Shown here: positions 21,242 to 34,213 of the stretch, in pieces
How positions within the stretch are numbered: the first letter of the stretch is position 1
How the letters are laid out: every line of letters starts with the position of its first letter
NCBI GenBank assembly: GCA_016584495.1
Contig: WAID01000009.1
Location: 4,030,001-4,094,000, forward strand
Source of the DNA: Celoporthe dispersa
Taxonomy: Eukaryota; Ascomycota; Sordariomycetes; Diaporthales; Cryphonectriaceae
Reading direction: 5' to 3'
DNA: 64,000 bases
Position numbers and translations under genes: made by a program
The notes under the pieces: model-generated
Database searches by the model: none
Told to the model about the DNA's origin: nothing
Seen by the model: only the letters and a program-made list of their open reading frames with translations

Positions 21242-24200
21242 TGCGACGCTTTTTTTCTTTTTTTCTTTTCCTTGGGGAGGGGGGGTATCTGAACTTGGGA
21301 GAGAAGATTCGTGAAGATCGTAGGAGAGGGAAGAGGGAAGAGAGAGGGCCTGCCGGGACGAAGTTGTTAGCTGAAGTAGTTACAAGCGCTGCTGCACCAC
21401 ACCTGGGCAGGCGAGGGGAGGAGGAAGGAGACAAGAAGCCCGATGGCAAGCCCAGACAACAGCCCTGGAGCAATGTTCCTCCCGAGCCTGCTTCGCAGGA
21501 AAGGCTTGAAGCTCGGGATATTGCGCCAGGCGAGGCCGTCCCTCTCTCTCTCTCGCTCTCTCTGTTTCTGTCCGTCCACCCCGCAACGATGCGATTCCTG
21601 ATCACCATGACCGCGACGGAACCTTCCTCAAGACAAGACAGGTAGGCAGTTGACTGGGGAGCACAAACCTCTGTTGAGTTGCTTCGCTTCCTAGCAGAGT
21701 CCCGAGCTTCGAGCAGTCGAGATCACCAGAGCTGAGACTGGGGGGGAAGAATGGTAGAGATGGCAAATGAACGGAAGTCGGGGGAGTGAGCATGCAATTG
21801 GGACAGAGGGCAGTTTTTTTGTCCCTGGCGGCCGGCCTGCTCAGGAGGGAGGGAGTAACTGAGAAAGCCCCGGTGGGACGTCAGGGGGTCTGGATCTAGT
21901 GAGCGACAGGGGGGAGGGGGTCAGGTGGGCGGGGGAGCTGCGGGTACCTTTCTTTTTGTTTCCTCTGCTGTTCCTCTCCGCTTTCCCTCTGTTTTTTTTT
22001 TCTCTTTTTCCTCCGGTGGAGAGATGTACTGAGTATTCGGGAGAATGCAACAACGGGCTGCAGCTGCCGACGGGAACCACACGAGGGCCTAACTATGGTT
22101 ATGGTAGGAGGGCACCGGGAGATGGGAATGGGGGAAGATGAGCCTCAGCCTCGAAAGAGAGAGCTAGAGCTGACGATGAGGATGGGATGGATTGAACGCT
22201 GGTTTCGGGTCTTCTCAGCCAGAAACAGAGAGCCACCGCCAGAAACAAGCAGGACACCCTTTCCGCCCCTTAACCTGCTCTGGGTAATGCGTGGGACAAT
22301 CCAGGCCAGGGCAGTGATCCCGGCTCAGGCCTCAGTGTCAGAAAAGTTGGGGAAGTTCCTTGTCTTGTTGGACTCGTGTGCCGTGTTTCCCTCGTACGTG
22401 GTACGGGTTTTGGCGAGTTGTTGAAAGGGAAGCGCAGGGGTGGGAGCTGACGGGGTTACCTGGGCTGACCCCTGTCCCCCACCAACGGCGGTTGAGCTGG
22501 GCAGGTACCAGGTACGAGCAATTCACCGAATCCCCCGAGCTGAGCTGAGAAGGGACGGGAGGGAGGTCAAAGCTCGCTGGCGTTATTCAACATAATTTGC
22601 TCCTCTCCTGAGGGCAAAGCAGGCCCTGGGGGGATCTGTCTCTGGTTGCACTGGCAAGCCAAAGCTAAGCCAGGCTGATACGAGGCCCAATTACGAGCAA
22701 TCAATCAACTCCTTCATCCCAGACGTCCGTTCCTTTTTTTTTCTTCTCTGCCCAGAAACACAGACACACTCGCACGCACGAAAAGAGGGAGTGAAAAAAA
22801 AAAGAAAAAAAAAAAAGAAAAGACACAGCTTGCGATACTACTATGTGTGGGAAACATGGCCCATCTCTCAGGTACTCCGGTCGGACACCGAAGTGCTCAG
22901 GTCAGACCCATAAACAAAGGAGATGGGCTGAGCAGTGAGATGAGATGCCAAGGACCTAGAAGGGCGTAGTACACAGTGAGAATTGATTTGGGAGGGGCAG
23001 GACGAAGAAAGAAGGGGAGAGAGGCGGGAGAAGGCAGTGGTAGAAACAGACAGAAAGGGAAAGGAAAAAGAAAAAAAAATAAAACAACGCAATGGTCGCA
23101 GTCAATAGTAGGCTGGCTTGTACGTAAGGCTTAGACGGGGCGGGTATTATTGGCCTCAAACCCTGCCCGCTAAGTGCAGACGAATCGTTCTTCACATTGT
23201 CTGGACCGGACAGCCCCAGCAGCAACTCCGTTCACCGGACATCGAGAGCCCAGCACCATGACGACGACGGATAACAAGCATGAGACCTCCAGCCTTGGGG
23301 AGAGGTGGGGTGGGGTATAGAATGAAAGAGAAAAACAACCTCCTGCTGTTTCGAGGCTGATTATCACTGTCTCGCTGGGCTGCCAGGGAAGGTGAAGAAG
23401 GAAAGCCATAGCAGGCCAAAAGATAGCTCGGGGGGTTTGATAGATAGGCAGCCTCGCAGGACACCGCAACGGCTACCAAGTCGGATCCCGAAATGGGGGC
23501 AATGGAGATCGCGACTCGTTCCATAAACTGTGGCAGCAGTAGCAGCAATAGTTGGGTTACAGCTGCTGTAGTATAATGCATAGCTGACGGACTGCTTTGT
23601 CGCCGGTGCATTTGAGAAGGGGGAGAAAAAAAAGAAAAAAAAAAGGTCCGAGTCGAGGCGGCAGCCAAGAAGATTTAAAAAAAAAGAAGAAAAAAAAAGA
23701 AGAAAAAAAGCAAAACCCACTAGCACCAACAATTATTTGGGGGAGCATATATGCCTCTCACATCAGCACCTCTGCACCTAAGCACTTGAAGCACACCGGC
23801 ACCCATTGCACCTAGATGGTGGTAGGATACGGCTACAATGGGAGGATTCTCCCCCCCCCCTCTGAGCTCTGAACCGGACAGGCTGTGAGGTTGTCGCACA
23901 GCTGTAAATGCTGCCCCTCCAAATTTTTGCACTTGCTTTGCCTATCCAACCGCTGAGCGAAGCCGGGCACCCCGGTCCCCGACTGGGGACAGGTAGCAGG
24001 TACTTACCTGGCCCCGATTGCCCACCAATTTGCCATCTCCCCCAAAGCTTTTTTAGCTCGGGGTCTGCCCTTGTACCCCTCAGCCTGACTGGCCCCTGGT
24101 CTTTGCCATCCTGACCCTGCATATGTGGTCCCACCCCACCCCCGTCCTGGCCAGTGCCACTCAGCATTTTCCCACCAGGTCCCTCCATTCAGCGTCAGCC

Positions 24201-24929
24201 AGCGCAGACGTACAGAGATCATCACTCAGGTGAGACCCCCCCCTTCCCGCCTGGCCCCGTTCTGAACATTTCTGGAAGCTCGCTTGGGGTGTCTCGCTCC
24301 AGCCCACCACCCGCCCACTTGAGCAGCCCAAAGCCCCGATCTTGGACTGCCTTCTCGTCCCCGAATTTTTTGTGATCACGGCAGCAACCATAGCCTCTCC
24401 TTTCAGCCTTCTCTCTTGTCGACAGCCCACTTGTTGACATTCGACATCTTCCAAGAAAGAAAAAAAAAAAGGATCTGAACTGTGCGTATTCTCCCCGGGC
24501 GAGGCAAGAAGAACCCAAAACCCTTTCCGTGGCCCTTTTTTCGCAGCGTCTGTTGAGGGACGCAGGCATTCCCCGAGCCCGAGGGGCACGTCGGAACTTT
24601 CGCGGTGCCCCCTGCTGTGTGGTTTGGACACCCGCCAGAATAGGTCTCCGAGAGGCTGCCACTGCTGCTGCTGTCCTCAAGGCCTGGCTGATGGGTTGAT
24701 TGCTGGGCGCTCCCCCAATTGGAACCTTCCACACTTGGAAATCCCCGAGACTGACCGGACTCTTTGTCTCCTCAGGATCCCAGAGCGCAAGCCCGACCCT
24801 CTGCCTCGAACCTGTGACCCTTTTTTTCGCACTGCGACTTCGTATTTGAGGTCCTCTGGCAAGAAAAAGCAAAACAACAAGGACGACAGAAGAAAACTTC
24901 CTGAGCGACTCACCTCCCATATCGCCAAA
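21242..24929. promoter_or_regulatory. acl1-acl2 divergent spacer, 3.7 kb
   Basis: No protein gene is convincing in either strand. The two ends are pyrimidine-rich in the sense of each flanking gene, as expected for leaders. The middle (22.7-23.75 kb) has several A-rich tracts on the + strand. A long antisense frame at 24222-25634 is a shadow of acl2 and its leader. Unannotated 5' exons of either gene or a non-coding RNA could lie here. Confidence 0.5.
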
Positions 24930-25502
24930 ATGTCCGCCAAGTCCATTCTCGAGGCTGATGGCAAGGCCATCCTCAACTACCACCTCACCCGCGCCCCCGT
25001 CATCAAGCCCTCCCCCCTGCCCACACCGACCAAGCACAACCCGCCCCCGAGGCTGGCCTCTCTGCACTTCCCAGAGGACAAGAGCGTCGAGGACGTCCTG
25101 AACCAGGCCGAGGTCACCTACCCTTGGCTGCTCCAGGACGGCGCCAAGTTCGTCGCGAAGCCTGACCAGCTCATCAAGAGGCGGGGCAAGAGCGGTCTGC
25201 TGGCCCTGAACAAGACCTGGCCTGAGGCCAAGGCCTGGGTTGCTGAGCGCGCCGGAAAGTCCCAGAAGGTCGAGCACGTCGAGGGTGTCCTGCGCCAGTT
25301 CCTCGTCGAGCCCTTCGTGCCTCACCCTGCCAACACCGAGTACTACATCAACATCAACTCCGTCCGCGATGTGAGTACCAACAAGCCCTCTTTTGCTCTT
25401 TCCACCCTGAATCCAGCTGCGAGGTCCTGGGCGGATAAGGTGGCCATCACAGGACGAGACAGACCTGTCTGGGCTGGTCGCAAGTGCGAGTGCGGCCCGC
25501 AG

Positions 25503-25540
<38 letters not shown>

Positions 25541-27049
25541 GCTGGGGGAGAAGTCTTCCGATCATGAACCCAGAGGTCTTGTCTGCTATGGCAATGATAA
25601 GAATGAAGATGAGGAGGGTTTGAAGAACACACAAGGTTACTGGAGTTTTATCTCTTTTCCCTTTCTTTTTTGGTGCGAAGTGGGAGGGAATAAACTGGTT
25701 TACACGATGGTGGATACCCAGGACAATTTCGGCTCCTACATTTATCTGGTGTGACGGACGAACGGAAGGCCAGATTTGGCTGAGAAAGGGGGGCCGGTAC
25801 GCGCCGGGCCGTTATCAACCACTCTCAAGCCTCTCCTGGTCATGCAGTTGCATCCGCTATCCTGCCTCCATCTCTTCCTCTCCGACCTTCCGAAAACTGC
25901 TTTTTGCCATTACGCCATTGGTCTTGCATTTTGCTAATTCATGACTGCAGGGTGACTGGATCCTCTTCACACACGAGGGTGGTGTTGATGTTGGTGATGT
26001 CGACGCCAAGGCTGAGAAGCTCTTGATTCCCGTCGACCTGTCAGAATACCCTTCCAACGATGAGATCGCAAAGTCCCTGCTCAGCAAGGTCCCCAAGGGC
26101 GTGCACAATGTCCTGGTCGACTTCATCACCCGCCTGTACGCCGTCTATGTTGACTGCCAGTTCACCTACCTCGAGATCAACCCCCTCGTCGTTATCCCCA
26201 ACGAGGATGCTACCTCCGCCTCCGTGCACTTCCTGGATCTCGCTGCCAAGCTTGACCAGACTGCCGACTTTGAGTGCGGCGTGAAGTGGGCCATTGCCCG
26301 GTCACCCGCTGCCCTCGGCCTGACCAATGTCGCTCCTACCAGCGGTGCCATCAACATCGATGCTGGCCCGCCGATGGACTTCCCTGCCCCCTTCGGCCGT
26401 GAGCTGACCAAGGAGGAGGCCTACATTGCTGAGCTTGACGCCAAGACGGGCGCTTCCCTGAAGCTGACCGTCCTGAACCCCAACGGCCGTATCTGGACTC
26501 TGGTCGCCGGTGGTGGTGCGTCCGTCGTGTACGCCGATGCCATTGCTTCTGCCGGCTTCGCTGACGACCTCGCCAACTACGGGTAAGTCGTTCCCCCCAC
26601 TGACTGGCCATCCAGAAGAGCAACATGCAATGCAGGAGGCTGACACCCGACCAGCGAGTACTCTGGCGCGCCAACCGAGTCGCAGACCTTCCACTACGCC
26701 CGCACCGTGCTGGACTTGATGCTGCGCGCTCCCCCTGTCGGACCAGGGCAAGGTCCTGTTCATCGGTGGTGGTATTGCCAACTTCACCAACGTCGCGTCC
26801 ACCTTCAAGGGTGTGATCCGCGCGCTCCGCGAGTACGCCAAGGCGCTCAACGAGCACAACGTCAAGATCTGGGTCCGCCGTGCCGGTCCCAACTGGCAGG
26901 AGGGCCTGAAGAACATGAAGGCCGCGACCACCGAGCTTGGCCTCGACTGCCACATCTACGGCCCCGATATGCACGTGTCTGGTATCGTCCCCCTGGCGCT
27001 CAAGCCTGGCGAGTTTGAGAAGTCCACGGTGACGGAGTTCTCTGGTTAA
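24930..27049 (+). CDS. acl2: ATP-citrate lyase subunit 2 (ATP-grasp subunit)
   Basis: Partner of acl1, carrying the ATP-grasp and citrate-binding portion. Exons 24930-25370, 25951-26582 and 26655-27049. Product 488 residues after one-base correction: MSAKSILEADGKAILNYHL at the start, GDWILFTHEGGVDVGDVD, LEINPLVVIPNEDATSA, the citrate-site region WTLVAGGGASVVYADAIAS and the C terminus EFEKSTVTEFSG. The first intron is long (580 bases) and contains a 32-base GA repeat. As given, the frame breaks in exon 3 at the C5 run 26731-26735: deleting one C changes the garbled reading to RAPLSDQGKVLFIGGGIANF, which is conserved. Because the enzyme is essential and the rest is intact, I treat this as a sequence error. 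Confidence 0.95.
25506..25537. repeat. (AG)16 microsatellite in acl2 intron 1
   Basis: Sixteen AG units inside the 580-base first intron of acl2. Confidence 0.85.
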
Positions 27050-27868
27050 GCCAGAGAGGGAAGGATGCGGAACGTGATGATGTTTGGGGGGAGTAAACAG
27101 AAGAAGGGAGAGAGGTTCGAAGACGAATGTGTGGGCGAGCACGGGGGAGAATGGCGCGGCTTATAGATGCATTTACTACTGAAACGTTAACTCCCCACAC
27201 CCCTTGTCTTTTTTTTTCCCCCTCCTTCTCCTTCCCTTCTTTTGATATTTCCTCTCGTGTACACCGGTGGGGAGGGGGCTGCTGGGCCGACTTTCAAGCT
27301 ACATGATATCAACCACAGGTGGCGGTGGCGGTATGTTGCTGAGAAGGGACAGGGAGGATGCCCGGCGGGCGGGTTAAGAGCGAAAAACTTCAAATATGGG
27401 AGGTACCCAAATATAGAGCTTGGCTGTAATGTGATCCGTCTTGGGAATCTCTCCGCTTCTTCCTTCTCTCCCTGTGGACTGACTGACTGACTGGACTGGA
27501 CTGCATTGCATCGGAGCAGCAGCTTGGCGGATCACATCACCACGATCAACTATTGAGATTTTTTTGCACAACTCCAATCTTATTGTCTCCTACTAGAGGA
27601 TCCCGCCGTCCTATGTTCTGCAGAGGAATCGAAATGCTCATGGCATGATAGTATCACGAAAGCCGATACTCGCAAGAATTCTTCCGTTGAACAAACAAAA
27701 ACAAAGCATGTGTGCAGCCCTTTGGGTCTGTCTTGATGTTGCGTATCGAAACGCTCACGCCAACCTAGTCCTTCGTCAATCTTGTGCCGCCCTCATCTTG
27801 CAGGCAGCGAAAGAGGAGCACATGGTTGCCACCTAGGTATAAGGGCCATGTGAGTGTAGGACAGACCG
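27050..27868. other. Convergent 3' flanks of acl2 and the GH72 gene
   Basis: No gene seen in about 800 bases. There is a short GACT repeat near 27475-27500. Confidence 0.5.
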
Positions 27869-29707
27869 TTAGCCGAGGAAGCCAGCCAGGAAGCCGGCGA
27901 CGACAGCAGACATCACCATCAGTGGTATCGACTCGCCCTGAACGTGTCGCATACCAGTTCCCGCACTCTTCTTCTTGGATGTGGACTTGGCAGAAGTAGA
28001 GCTCGTGGTGCCCGTTGGCCTGCCGCTCGAGGTCGGGGCAGCTGAGGTTTTGGCAACGGCTGCAGTGTTGCTGCCCGGCTGATTGATCTGATCATTGGCT
28101 AGTGGTACAACCTTCAGGCCAGAGATGACATTGCCGTGGTTGTCCTTCACAGTGGCATTGACTGTGTAGTCATCTAGAGCAGCTAGTTAGGTTTCTAACC
28201 TCAACAAATTATTTATCTTCGCAGTGGCAGGACGTACCAATTGTGATAATCTTTCCGCTCGGCGAGGGGTTCACGCCGTTGTCTATGATTTCGTACGTTC
28301 CGGGAGGAGGGAGTGGAACGGTGAAGTCGGTACAGAAGCCGGGTGTGGTGATCAGATTGGCGCTGCATATAGGCACGGAGGGGCTATCACCGGGGGGCGC
28401 GACGCCCTGGATGGTGGCGAAGTTCAGGGCAGCGTATCGCTCCTTGAGGGTGTAGAAGTCGTCCAGCAGCTGAGCAGTGCCGTCGGAGCTGTAATTGACG
28501 AGACCGTAGTTGTTGCTGCCCTGGACGAACTCGTACACAATTCCACCGCTGAAGACACCGTTCATCTCCGTGCTGTAGATTACGGGTACCTCTGTGAACA
28601 CTCGAGGTTCAGGATTGTTGCAGCCGTACTCGGACAAGAAGATGGGAACGGAGGAGTTGCTGAAGCCGGCGACAAGCTGGTTGTAGGTAGACTCGGTGAA
28701 GGAGCTGTTTCCGCACCACGAGTAGCTGTTGAGCGAGAAGAAGTCGACGCGGCTCGCATCGCCGTCCGAGGTATCATCACCAGCTGCATCGTCGCATTGC
28801 AGGTACGCCCACGTGTCGAAAAGGATCGAGCGAACATCGGCGGCACTGTAGCCCACAGGTATGGAGCGGTCGCAGTGCCTGGTGATGTAGTTCTTGAGGT
28901 CACGCGTGACGGCACGCATGTAGGGAGGGACCGTTTCTCCAGTTGCCACGTCGGAGATGACCTCGTTGCCGGCAAAGAATGCGGCCGTGTTGGGATAGTT
29001 CTTGAAGGCCTCGACGACAGCGAACGTGCGGTTCAGGTAGCTGGCGTAGTAGCTTGATCCTGGCTGGAGGGAATTGATGCTGTCCCCGGCCAGAGGCGCG
29101 TTGACGTCGAGGAACATGAAAATGCCCGCCTGATCGTTATCTCAAGTCAGCAACAAACTCCCGGCCGATCTAGTACCAAGCTCGAGGGACAATGGGGCCG
29201 GCATACCGCATTGAAGATAGAGGCGCACTCGTCGTGGTTGAGGTTAGGGTTGATATTGTAGACACGAATGGCGTTGACACCGAGGACCTGCATGAGCGCG
29301 GCATCACGAAGGCAGGCGTCCCTGCTGGTCAGAGCATCCTGTCCAGAGGAAGGATCATAGCCAGAGCTACCACCAGGCTGATAGGCGACACCAACAATCT
29401 GGTAGCGGTCACCAGTGATATTGTTGACGAAGTAGTTGCCCCTGACGTCGATGGCTGGAACGGCCGCGGCCAGAGACGCGCAGCCAAGGAGGCCCAGGAC
29501 GGTCCGCACAAGCTGTGAGTGTAGTTTATTCAGCGCTCAGGTCAATATGGTAGCCGTGAACTGATCTGGGCTTTGGAAGAAAGACACTTGTCGAGATGTT
29601 TGCCTGTACGTGCCAGAGTCGTGGGGCGAAAAGGACCCTGACCAGTTCAAGTGATAGAGAAAACCAGGTAAAGGCAGGTGAGAATCTGACTAGAGGCTTA
29701 CCTGCAT
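27869..29707 (-). CDS. GPI-anchored beta-1,3-glucanosyltransferase (GH72, Gel/Gas type)
   Basis: Splits and re-joins beta-1,3-glucan chains at the outer face of the plasma membrane, elongating cell-wall glucan. Exons 29707-29702 (only ATG CAG), 29512-29207, 29129-28238 and 28173-27869; 502 residues. Signal peptide TVLGLLGCASLAAAVPA; catalytic acid/base Glu in FFAGNEVISD; nucleophile Glu in IFLSEYGCN; Cys-containing linker PICSANLITTPGFC; Ser/Thr/Lys-rich stalk; hydrophobic GPI signal at the end (SIPLMVMSAVVAGFLAGFLG). No separate C-terminal Cys-rich X8/CBM43 module is apparent, so it would belong to the GAS subgroup without that box. Intron phases are consistent and no frameshift is present. 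The 6-base first coding exon is notable. Confidence 0.9.
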
Positions 29708-31446
29708 CTTGAAGTTGTCACAGACAGCGAGACAAGGTCCTGTATGGACGGGGAAAGGGAGTACTGGTGAGTTGGGTTGTTCGTAGTCGAACGCGTTGTC
29801 GGTATGTGCTGAAAGTAGAAAGAAAGTCAAGAGCGCGACAGAGGAGTCGTCAACAAACGTGGGGCCCGAGTCGCTTTGGTATTCCAGGTGCAGAATAGTA
29901 GGAAGTTCTGCTGCTGGAGATGTGTTGCGTTGCCGATGTGTTTGGCACTTTTGTTTGCTTGCCTCGCGTCTTGCGTGACTGTCCCACAAACGTGACAGTA
30001 CGGAGCCGAGAATGAACCACAGGCCGGCCTGGTGTGAATATGGCCTGCCGCACAAGATTCTGCAGGTGCGTGAACAAATCGTCGATAAGACAGGATATCG
30101 ATGTGCCTGGGGCTGTCTTCGAGGTGGACTGTGCTAGGGAAGAAAACACAACCTCAGCCTGATACACACAGGGACACATACACACGCACGTACGCACGCA
30201 GACGCAGAGGAACAAGAGGTCAGGTCACTCGGGGTCCGTCATGCTGGTTGATAATGATGGCGCGATGCTGTCAAAGGAGATACGACGACCAGCAGAGAAG
30301 AGACCCGATCGACCTCGACTAATGAAAGCAAGGCAGTGCATGTGCCAGGAAGAAGTCGTGAAGACTGGAGAGAGATGCCGAGAAAGATCAAGGCAGGAGA
30401 TACTCTTATTTTGACTATACTTGACTGATGGAACGTAGGGAGGAAGGCTCACTGCCCAAGACCCGCCACAGCAGTCAGTAGCTACTCACCGTACTTGCGT
30501 CTGCAGTCGTCCTTGCCACTCCCGCGTACTTGAACGTACGATGACGGAGACTCGCACTAGCTGAGAACTCTGATGTTCCTTATAAGTTGCACTTGCAACA
30601 GATTGCTTGGAAGGAAGGCAGCGAGGCTCAGATTCTGTTGAATTCCGCCAATTCCAGAAATCAGCCATGGCGCTCCAAGATCAACTGCATGCATGGCAGC
30701 AATGGGCTCCTCGTCCTCCGCGTTCCCCCCTGACAGATAGGCTAATCTGTTTTTCCAATTGTCACATCTGTGGTTCTGCGTGGAACGGTGCTTGTCTCGT
30801 CTTTGAGTCGTCTCAAAAACTGGGAAGAAGCATGGCTGGTGTAGCACAGTACCCGTTGCAGTCGACACGATGCGCAGGAGGTAGTAAAGAGATTGCTTAG
30901 TAATCAGGATAGGGATGAAGGGGTATTACATAATACACAAGCAAGCCAGCGTGGCCAGGCGGCACGGGCCGTTGGGCAAGTGCTAATATATGGTGAGAGA
31001 CGATCCTCCTGCCTCTCTTGCCTCCTGAATAAACCAACTCTACCTCACTCGGCTGAGGGTAAGTCAGCACACCCACCGCTGCACCTCCAGACATCGAGCT
31101 GGCCTAGACCTTATATTTTGTATGAACAGATCACCCTCTGAAGAGCTTATCATCTATTTTTTTTTTATTTTTTTTTATCTTTACAATCATCAGAGCACGT
31201 CACAGCCTAGAGCATCCAGCAAGAATACACTCTGGGTTAAACTGGCCATAGAAGAACTCATCGAAACCCCATGAATCTGGGTCATGTAAAACTACAATAG
31301 AGGAACGAGAGGCCTGTCTGGGCTGCGGAGTGACCAGGACTCTGAACGAAAGACACCTCTCTCTGCGCACCCAGACTATTTTCCCACGCAGCAACGACTG
31401 ACTCCCGAGCAGAAGAAGTCTCTTCGGGCTCAAATCGACCCGACTC
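29708..31446. other. Gene-free stretch
   Basis: Upstream region of the GH72 gene and 3' flank of the dioxygenase gene. Frames seen are short and unlike any known family. T/A-rich tracts at 31155-31180 lie downstream of the dioxygenase stop. Confidence 0.5.
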
Positions 31447-32631
31447 TTAGAAGCTACCGGTAGCACCAGGCGGAGAGCCACCACCACCACCACCACCACT
31501 CGCGCCTGTGGTCCCCGTGGACGAGAAATCACAGGGGTCGTCGGGCAGGCTGCCGCCGCCCTGTGTGCCGCCGCACTCCTGAACGTCACCGGTCGAGGTG
31601 CGCACGAAGCGATAGGTCGGGTCATACGACGCGGAAACGTTGACGGCGATGGTGATCCACCCGAACAGACCGTCAGACAGGTCATCGCCCAAGTACGCAT
31701 ACTCAATGAACGGATCCGAGTCGCTGTCGACATCGTCCGTCTCGGACTGCAGGATCTGGTCGTCCGCGTTCAGCGTCAGCGCGATCGTGTTGGTGTCGTA
31801 CGGGTACGTGGCCTCGACCGCGTAGATCAGGTCCTGGTCGTAGAAGAGCTGGCCCACGTGCGCGATGTTGCCGCCCGTGATGGTCCCGTTGGGCAGCACC
31901 GTCGCGTTGATGTGCCCAATGACGTGGTGGTGTGTCGCCCGCGCGCTGTAGTGGCCAGGGAAGAGGGTCTGGAACTGGGCCACCCCGTCGGCATCGGTGG
32001 GCTGGATCCCGCGCAGGTACGTTGCGTTCAGGTTGGAGAGGTCGGCGCTGTTGCCGTTGATATCGCCCTCCAGGCCCGCGATCCCAGAGTACACCCCCGT
32101 CGAGTTGCAGTTCCACAGGTCCCAGTACAGGTTCTCGATGGGCTCGCACGTCTCCACGTCCAGGAACTGCCCGTCCAGGATCAGTGGGACCCCCGGCTGC
32201 CCGTCCGTCAGGTTGGAGCGGATGCTCTCGCCGAGCACGTAGAAGGGGCCCACGTCGCCCTCCGGGTTCAGGATGCACGTTCCGCTGTTGTTGAACAGCT
32301 CCGTCTCGGGTGTCGTCGCCGTCACGTTCAGGTCCGAGTGGTGCGACGTGTTGAGCAGCTGCGCCAGGTCCCGCGACTCGAGCTGCTGCTGCTCGGCCGC
32401 CCGCCTGCTGTACTTTGCGAAGGTCGCCGCGCGCCGCTCCGCCGCCCTGGCGAGGACGCCGCTGGCCTCGAGCTTGTCGGCACAGCCCGCAAGGCTGCGG
32501 CTCGCGCTGCGCACAAAGTCTCGGCGCGCCACGGCCGCCAGCTGCTCGGCTTCTTCATGCCCCGGGTGGGCGCTGCTGAGGGCCGCAAGGCCCAGGAGGG
32601 AGGAGAGTGTGGCCGCTGCTGTCAGGTACAT
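31447..32631 (-). CDS. Secreted intradiol ring-cleavage dioxygenase-like protein
   Basis: A 394-residue single-exon protein resembling the extracellular fungal dioxygenases that open catechol-type rings with non-haem Fe(III). Signal peptide MYLTAAATLSSLLGLAALSS (this Met was chosen over an in-frame upstream Met at 32802, which would add a leader lacking a signal). The catalytic region has GPFYVLGESIRSNL and GHYSARATHHHVIGHIN, supplying the Tyr and two His ligands expected of the family; another Tyr ligand is probably in the YWDLWNCNSTGVYSG segment. Several N-glycosylation sequons are present, and the C terminus is a Gly-rich stretch with eight consecutive Gly. The physiological substrate is unknown; lignin or plant phenolic breakdown is an inference. 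Confidence 0.85.
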   Translation of the reverse strand: MYLTAAATLSSLLGLAALSSAHPGHEEAEQLAAVARRDFVRSASRSLAGCADKLEASGVLARAAERRAATFAKYSRRAAEQQQLESRDLAQLLNTSHHSDLNVTATTPETELFNNSGTCILNPEGDVGPFYVLGESIRSNLTDGQPGVPLILDGQFLDVETCEPIENLYWDLWNCNSTGVYSGIAGLEGDINGNSADLSNLNATYLRGIQPTDADGVAQFQTLFPGHYSARATHHHVIGHINATVLPNGTITGGNIAHVGQLFYDQDLIYAVEATYPYDTNTIALTLNADDQILQSETDDVDSDSDPFIEYAYLGDDLSDGLFGWITIAVNVSASYDPTYRFVRTSTGDVQECGGTQGGGSLPDDPCDFSSTGTTGASGGGGGGGSPPGATGSF

Positions 32632-34213
32632 GTTGAAGTGTACACGGGGTGGAAACTTCTGGCGATTGAATCTGTCAGAAGAAGATACGGGCTGGGTACA
32701 GGAGAAGCGAGCTGTATTTATAGTCGATCTGCGCAAGGCCCTCTGGAGGGGACGAAGAGAAGGACGCGGAGAGATGTACAGCGCGGCCAGCCCCAGCGGC
32801 ACATCAACCCCTTGCTCGTACAGCTGATCCTCATGATAAAAACCGCGGTATTGTCACATGCAGACAGACCTGCACACTCTTGGGCACCGCGATCATCTTC
32901 GACCGCAAAACAAAAAAAACAAAAAAAACATCCCTCGTTAGGGCCACGGGCACCTCATTCCGATAGGCTTCTGCCCATGTGCGGTGTCTCTAGCGTTCCA
33001 CTCGGCTCGGCCAGAACCAGAGAGGAACCAAGACATCTCTTCACGATCGAGTTAGAGCACAAGCAAAGGATGGTGAAGGGGCCAGACTTGACTCCTGAGA
33101 GGAAGTCCCAGAGCGCGTCAACCAGGGCACAAACCCAGCGTGTCCCAACGCAGGCAAGCAAGGGGCCAAGCCAAGACCTCGATTCCGCCTATCATTTCCA
33201 AGATATTTGTGAAGATCGGCTATGTGTGGCTGAATGCGGCAGGTTCACAAGTGTTGGATTACGCGGCCGTTCAGGGAGCGCCGAGTGCGAGTATGCTTTT
33301 CTTCCTCTACCAACCTAGCACATGCGATAGGTCGCCTGCGGTAGGCGGGAGTAGGTTGTGATTTACCTGGACGAGAAATCCCACAGCCAACCACTACCTG
33401 TTCATATTCTTGCAAGAAGAGCGACTGCGTTGACAAGGTAAGGAAGGTTTCATTTTCCGTGCTTAACAGTTGCTATTATACCCGCTCCACCCCCGCAATT
33501 TGGTGCCTTCGCCTAAGAACCTCGGACAGGAACTTCGAGGCTATTCGCTGCGACGGTCGGCGAGGCAACGGTCTGGACAGGTCTAGAGCCGCCTCACCTT
33601 CCACGGAGACTGGTGATGGTGTATGGTCAATTTCAGGAGGCGAAAGGCGACGCAACGGTTCTGCAGCCACGAGGGCCTCCCTCCTGGACCCAGTGGCTTC
33701 GTCGAGTCTTGTCACTGCTGGAACCGAGTACGATGCAGCTCCTGAGACTCGGCTCTGGAAATGGATGCTCGAGATCACCTGTACGTACAGCTGCCAGGGA
33801 TGTGCTCTTCCCATCCCGGCTGGTAGCCATGACCGGCTGGTGTAATCAAGTGCTCTGTCGTCCTTGTGGCCCGTACGTTCGATTGCAGCAGATACGCATA
33901 TTATCATCTCGCCGAGACGTCGCTCAGATTCTACCAACCCGCCTTAAGATTCTTCAAATCATTGTATAACTTCTTAAATCACGGTCCTGTCGGCTGTAAA
34001 CGTTCTGCATCTTTTTGGTCAGGGTCCTGCTGGCCATGGGCGGCAATACTTCTGAATCCAAGGGAGAAAAAGACGCCTAAACCTTCTCGAGGTATTAGTA
34101 CGTGATAGATCTATGAGTAAGTCGAACGAGTTGAAAGACAGGCTGGAACCTCTACTATTGTTAGAAAAACTGCGAATGTAATGGTGAGTCCGTCCTGTTC
34201 GCCGGCTCTCCTC
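32632..34213. other. Gene-free stretch
   Basis: Upstream region of the dioxygenase gene and 3' flank of the hydrolase gene. The 486-residue + frame at 31858-33318 mostly mirrors the dioxygenase gene and was discarded. Nothing else recognised. Confidence 0.5.

Noticed and set aside
24222..25634. 470-residue minus-strand frame between acl1 and acl2
   Set aside because: Overlaps acl2 exon 1 and its leader on the other strand; low-complexity Ser/Leu run comes from the GA repeat.
28224..29057. 277-residue + strand frame
   Set aside because: Shadow of the GH72 gene.
31858..33318. 486-residue + strand open frame
   Set aside because: Mostly the mirror of the dioxygenase gene, which has a signal peptide and metal ligands on the other strand.
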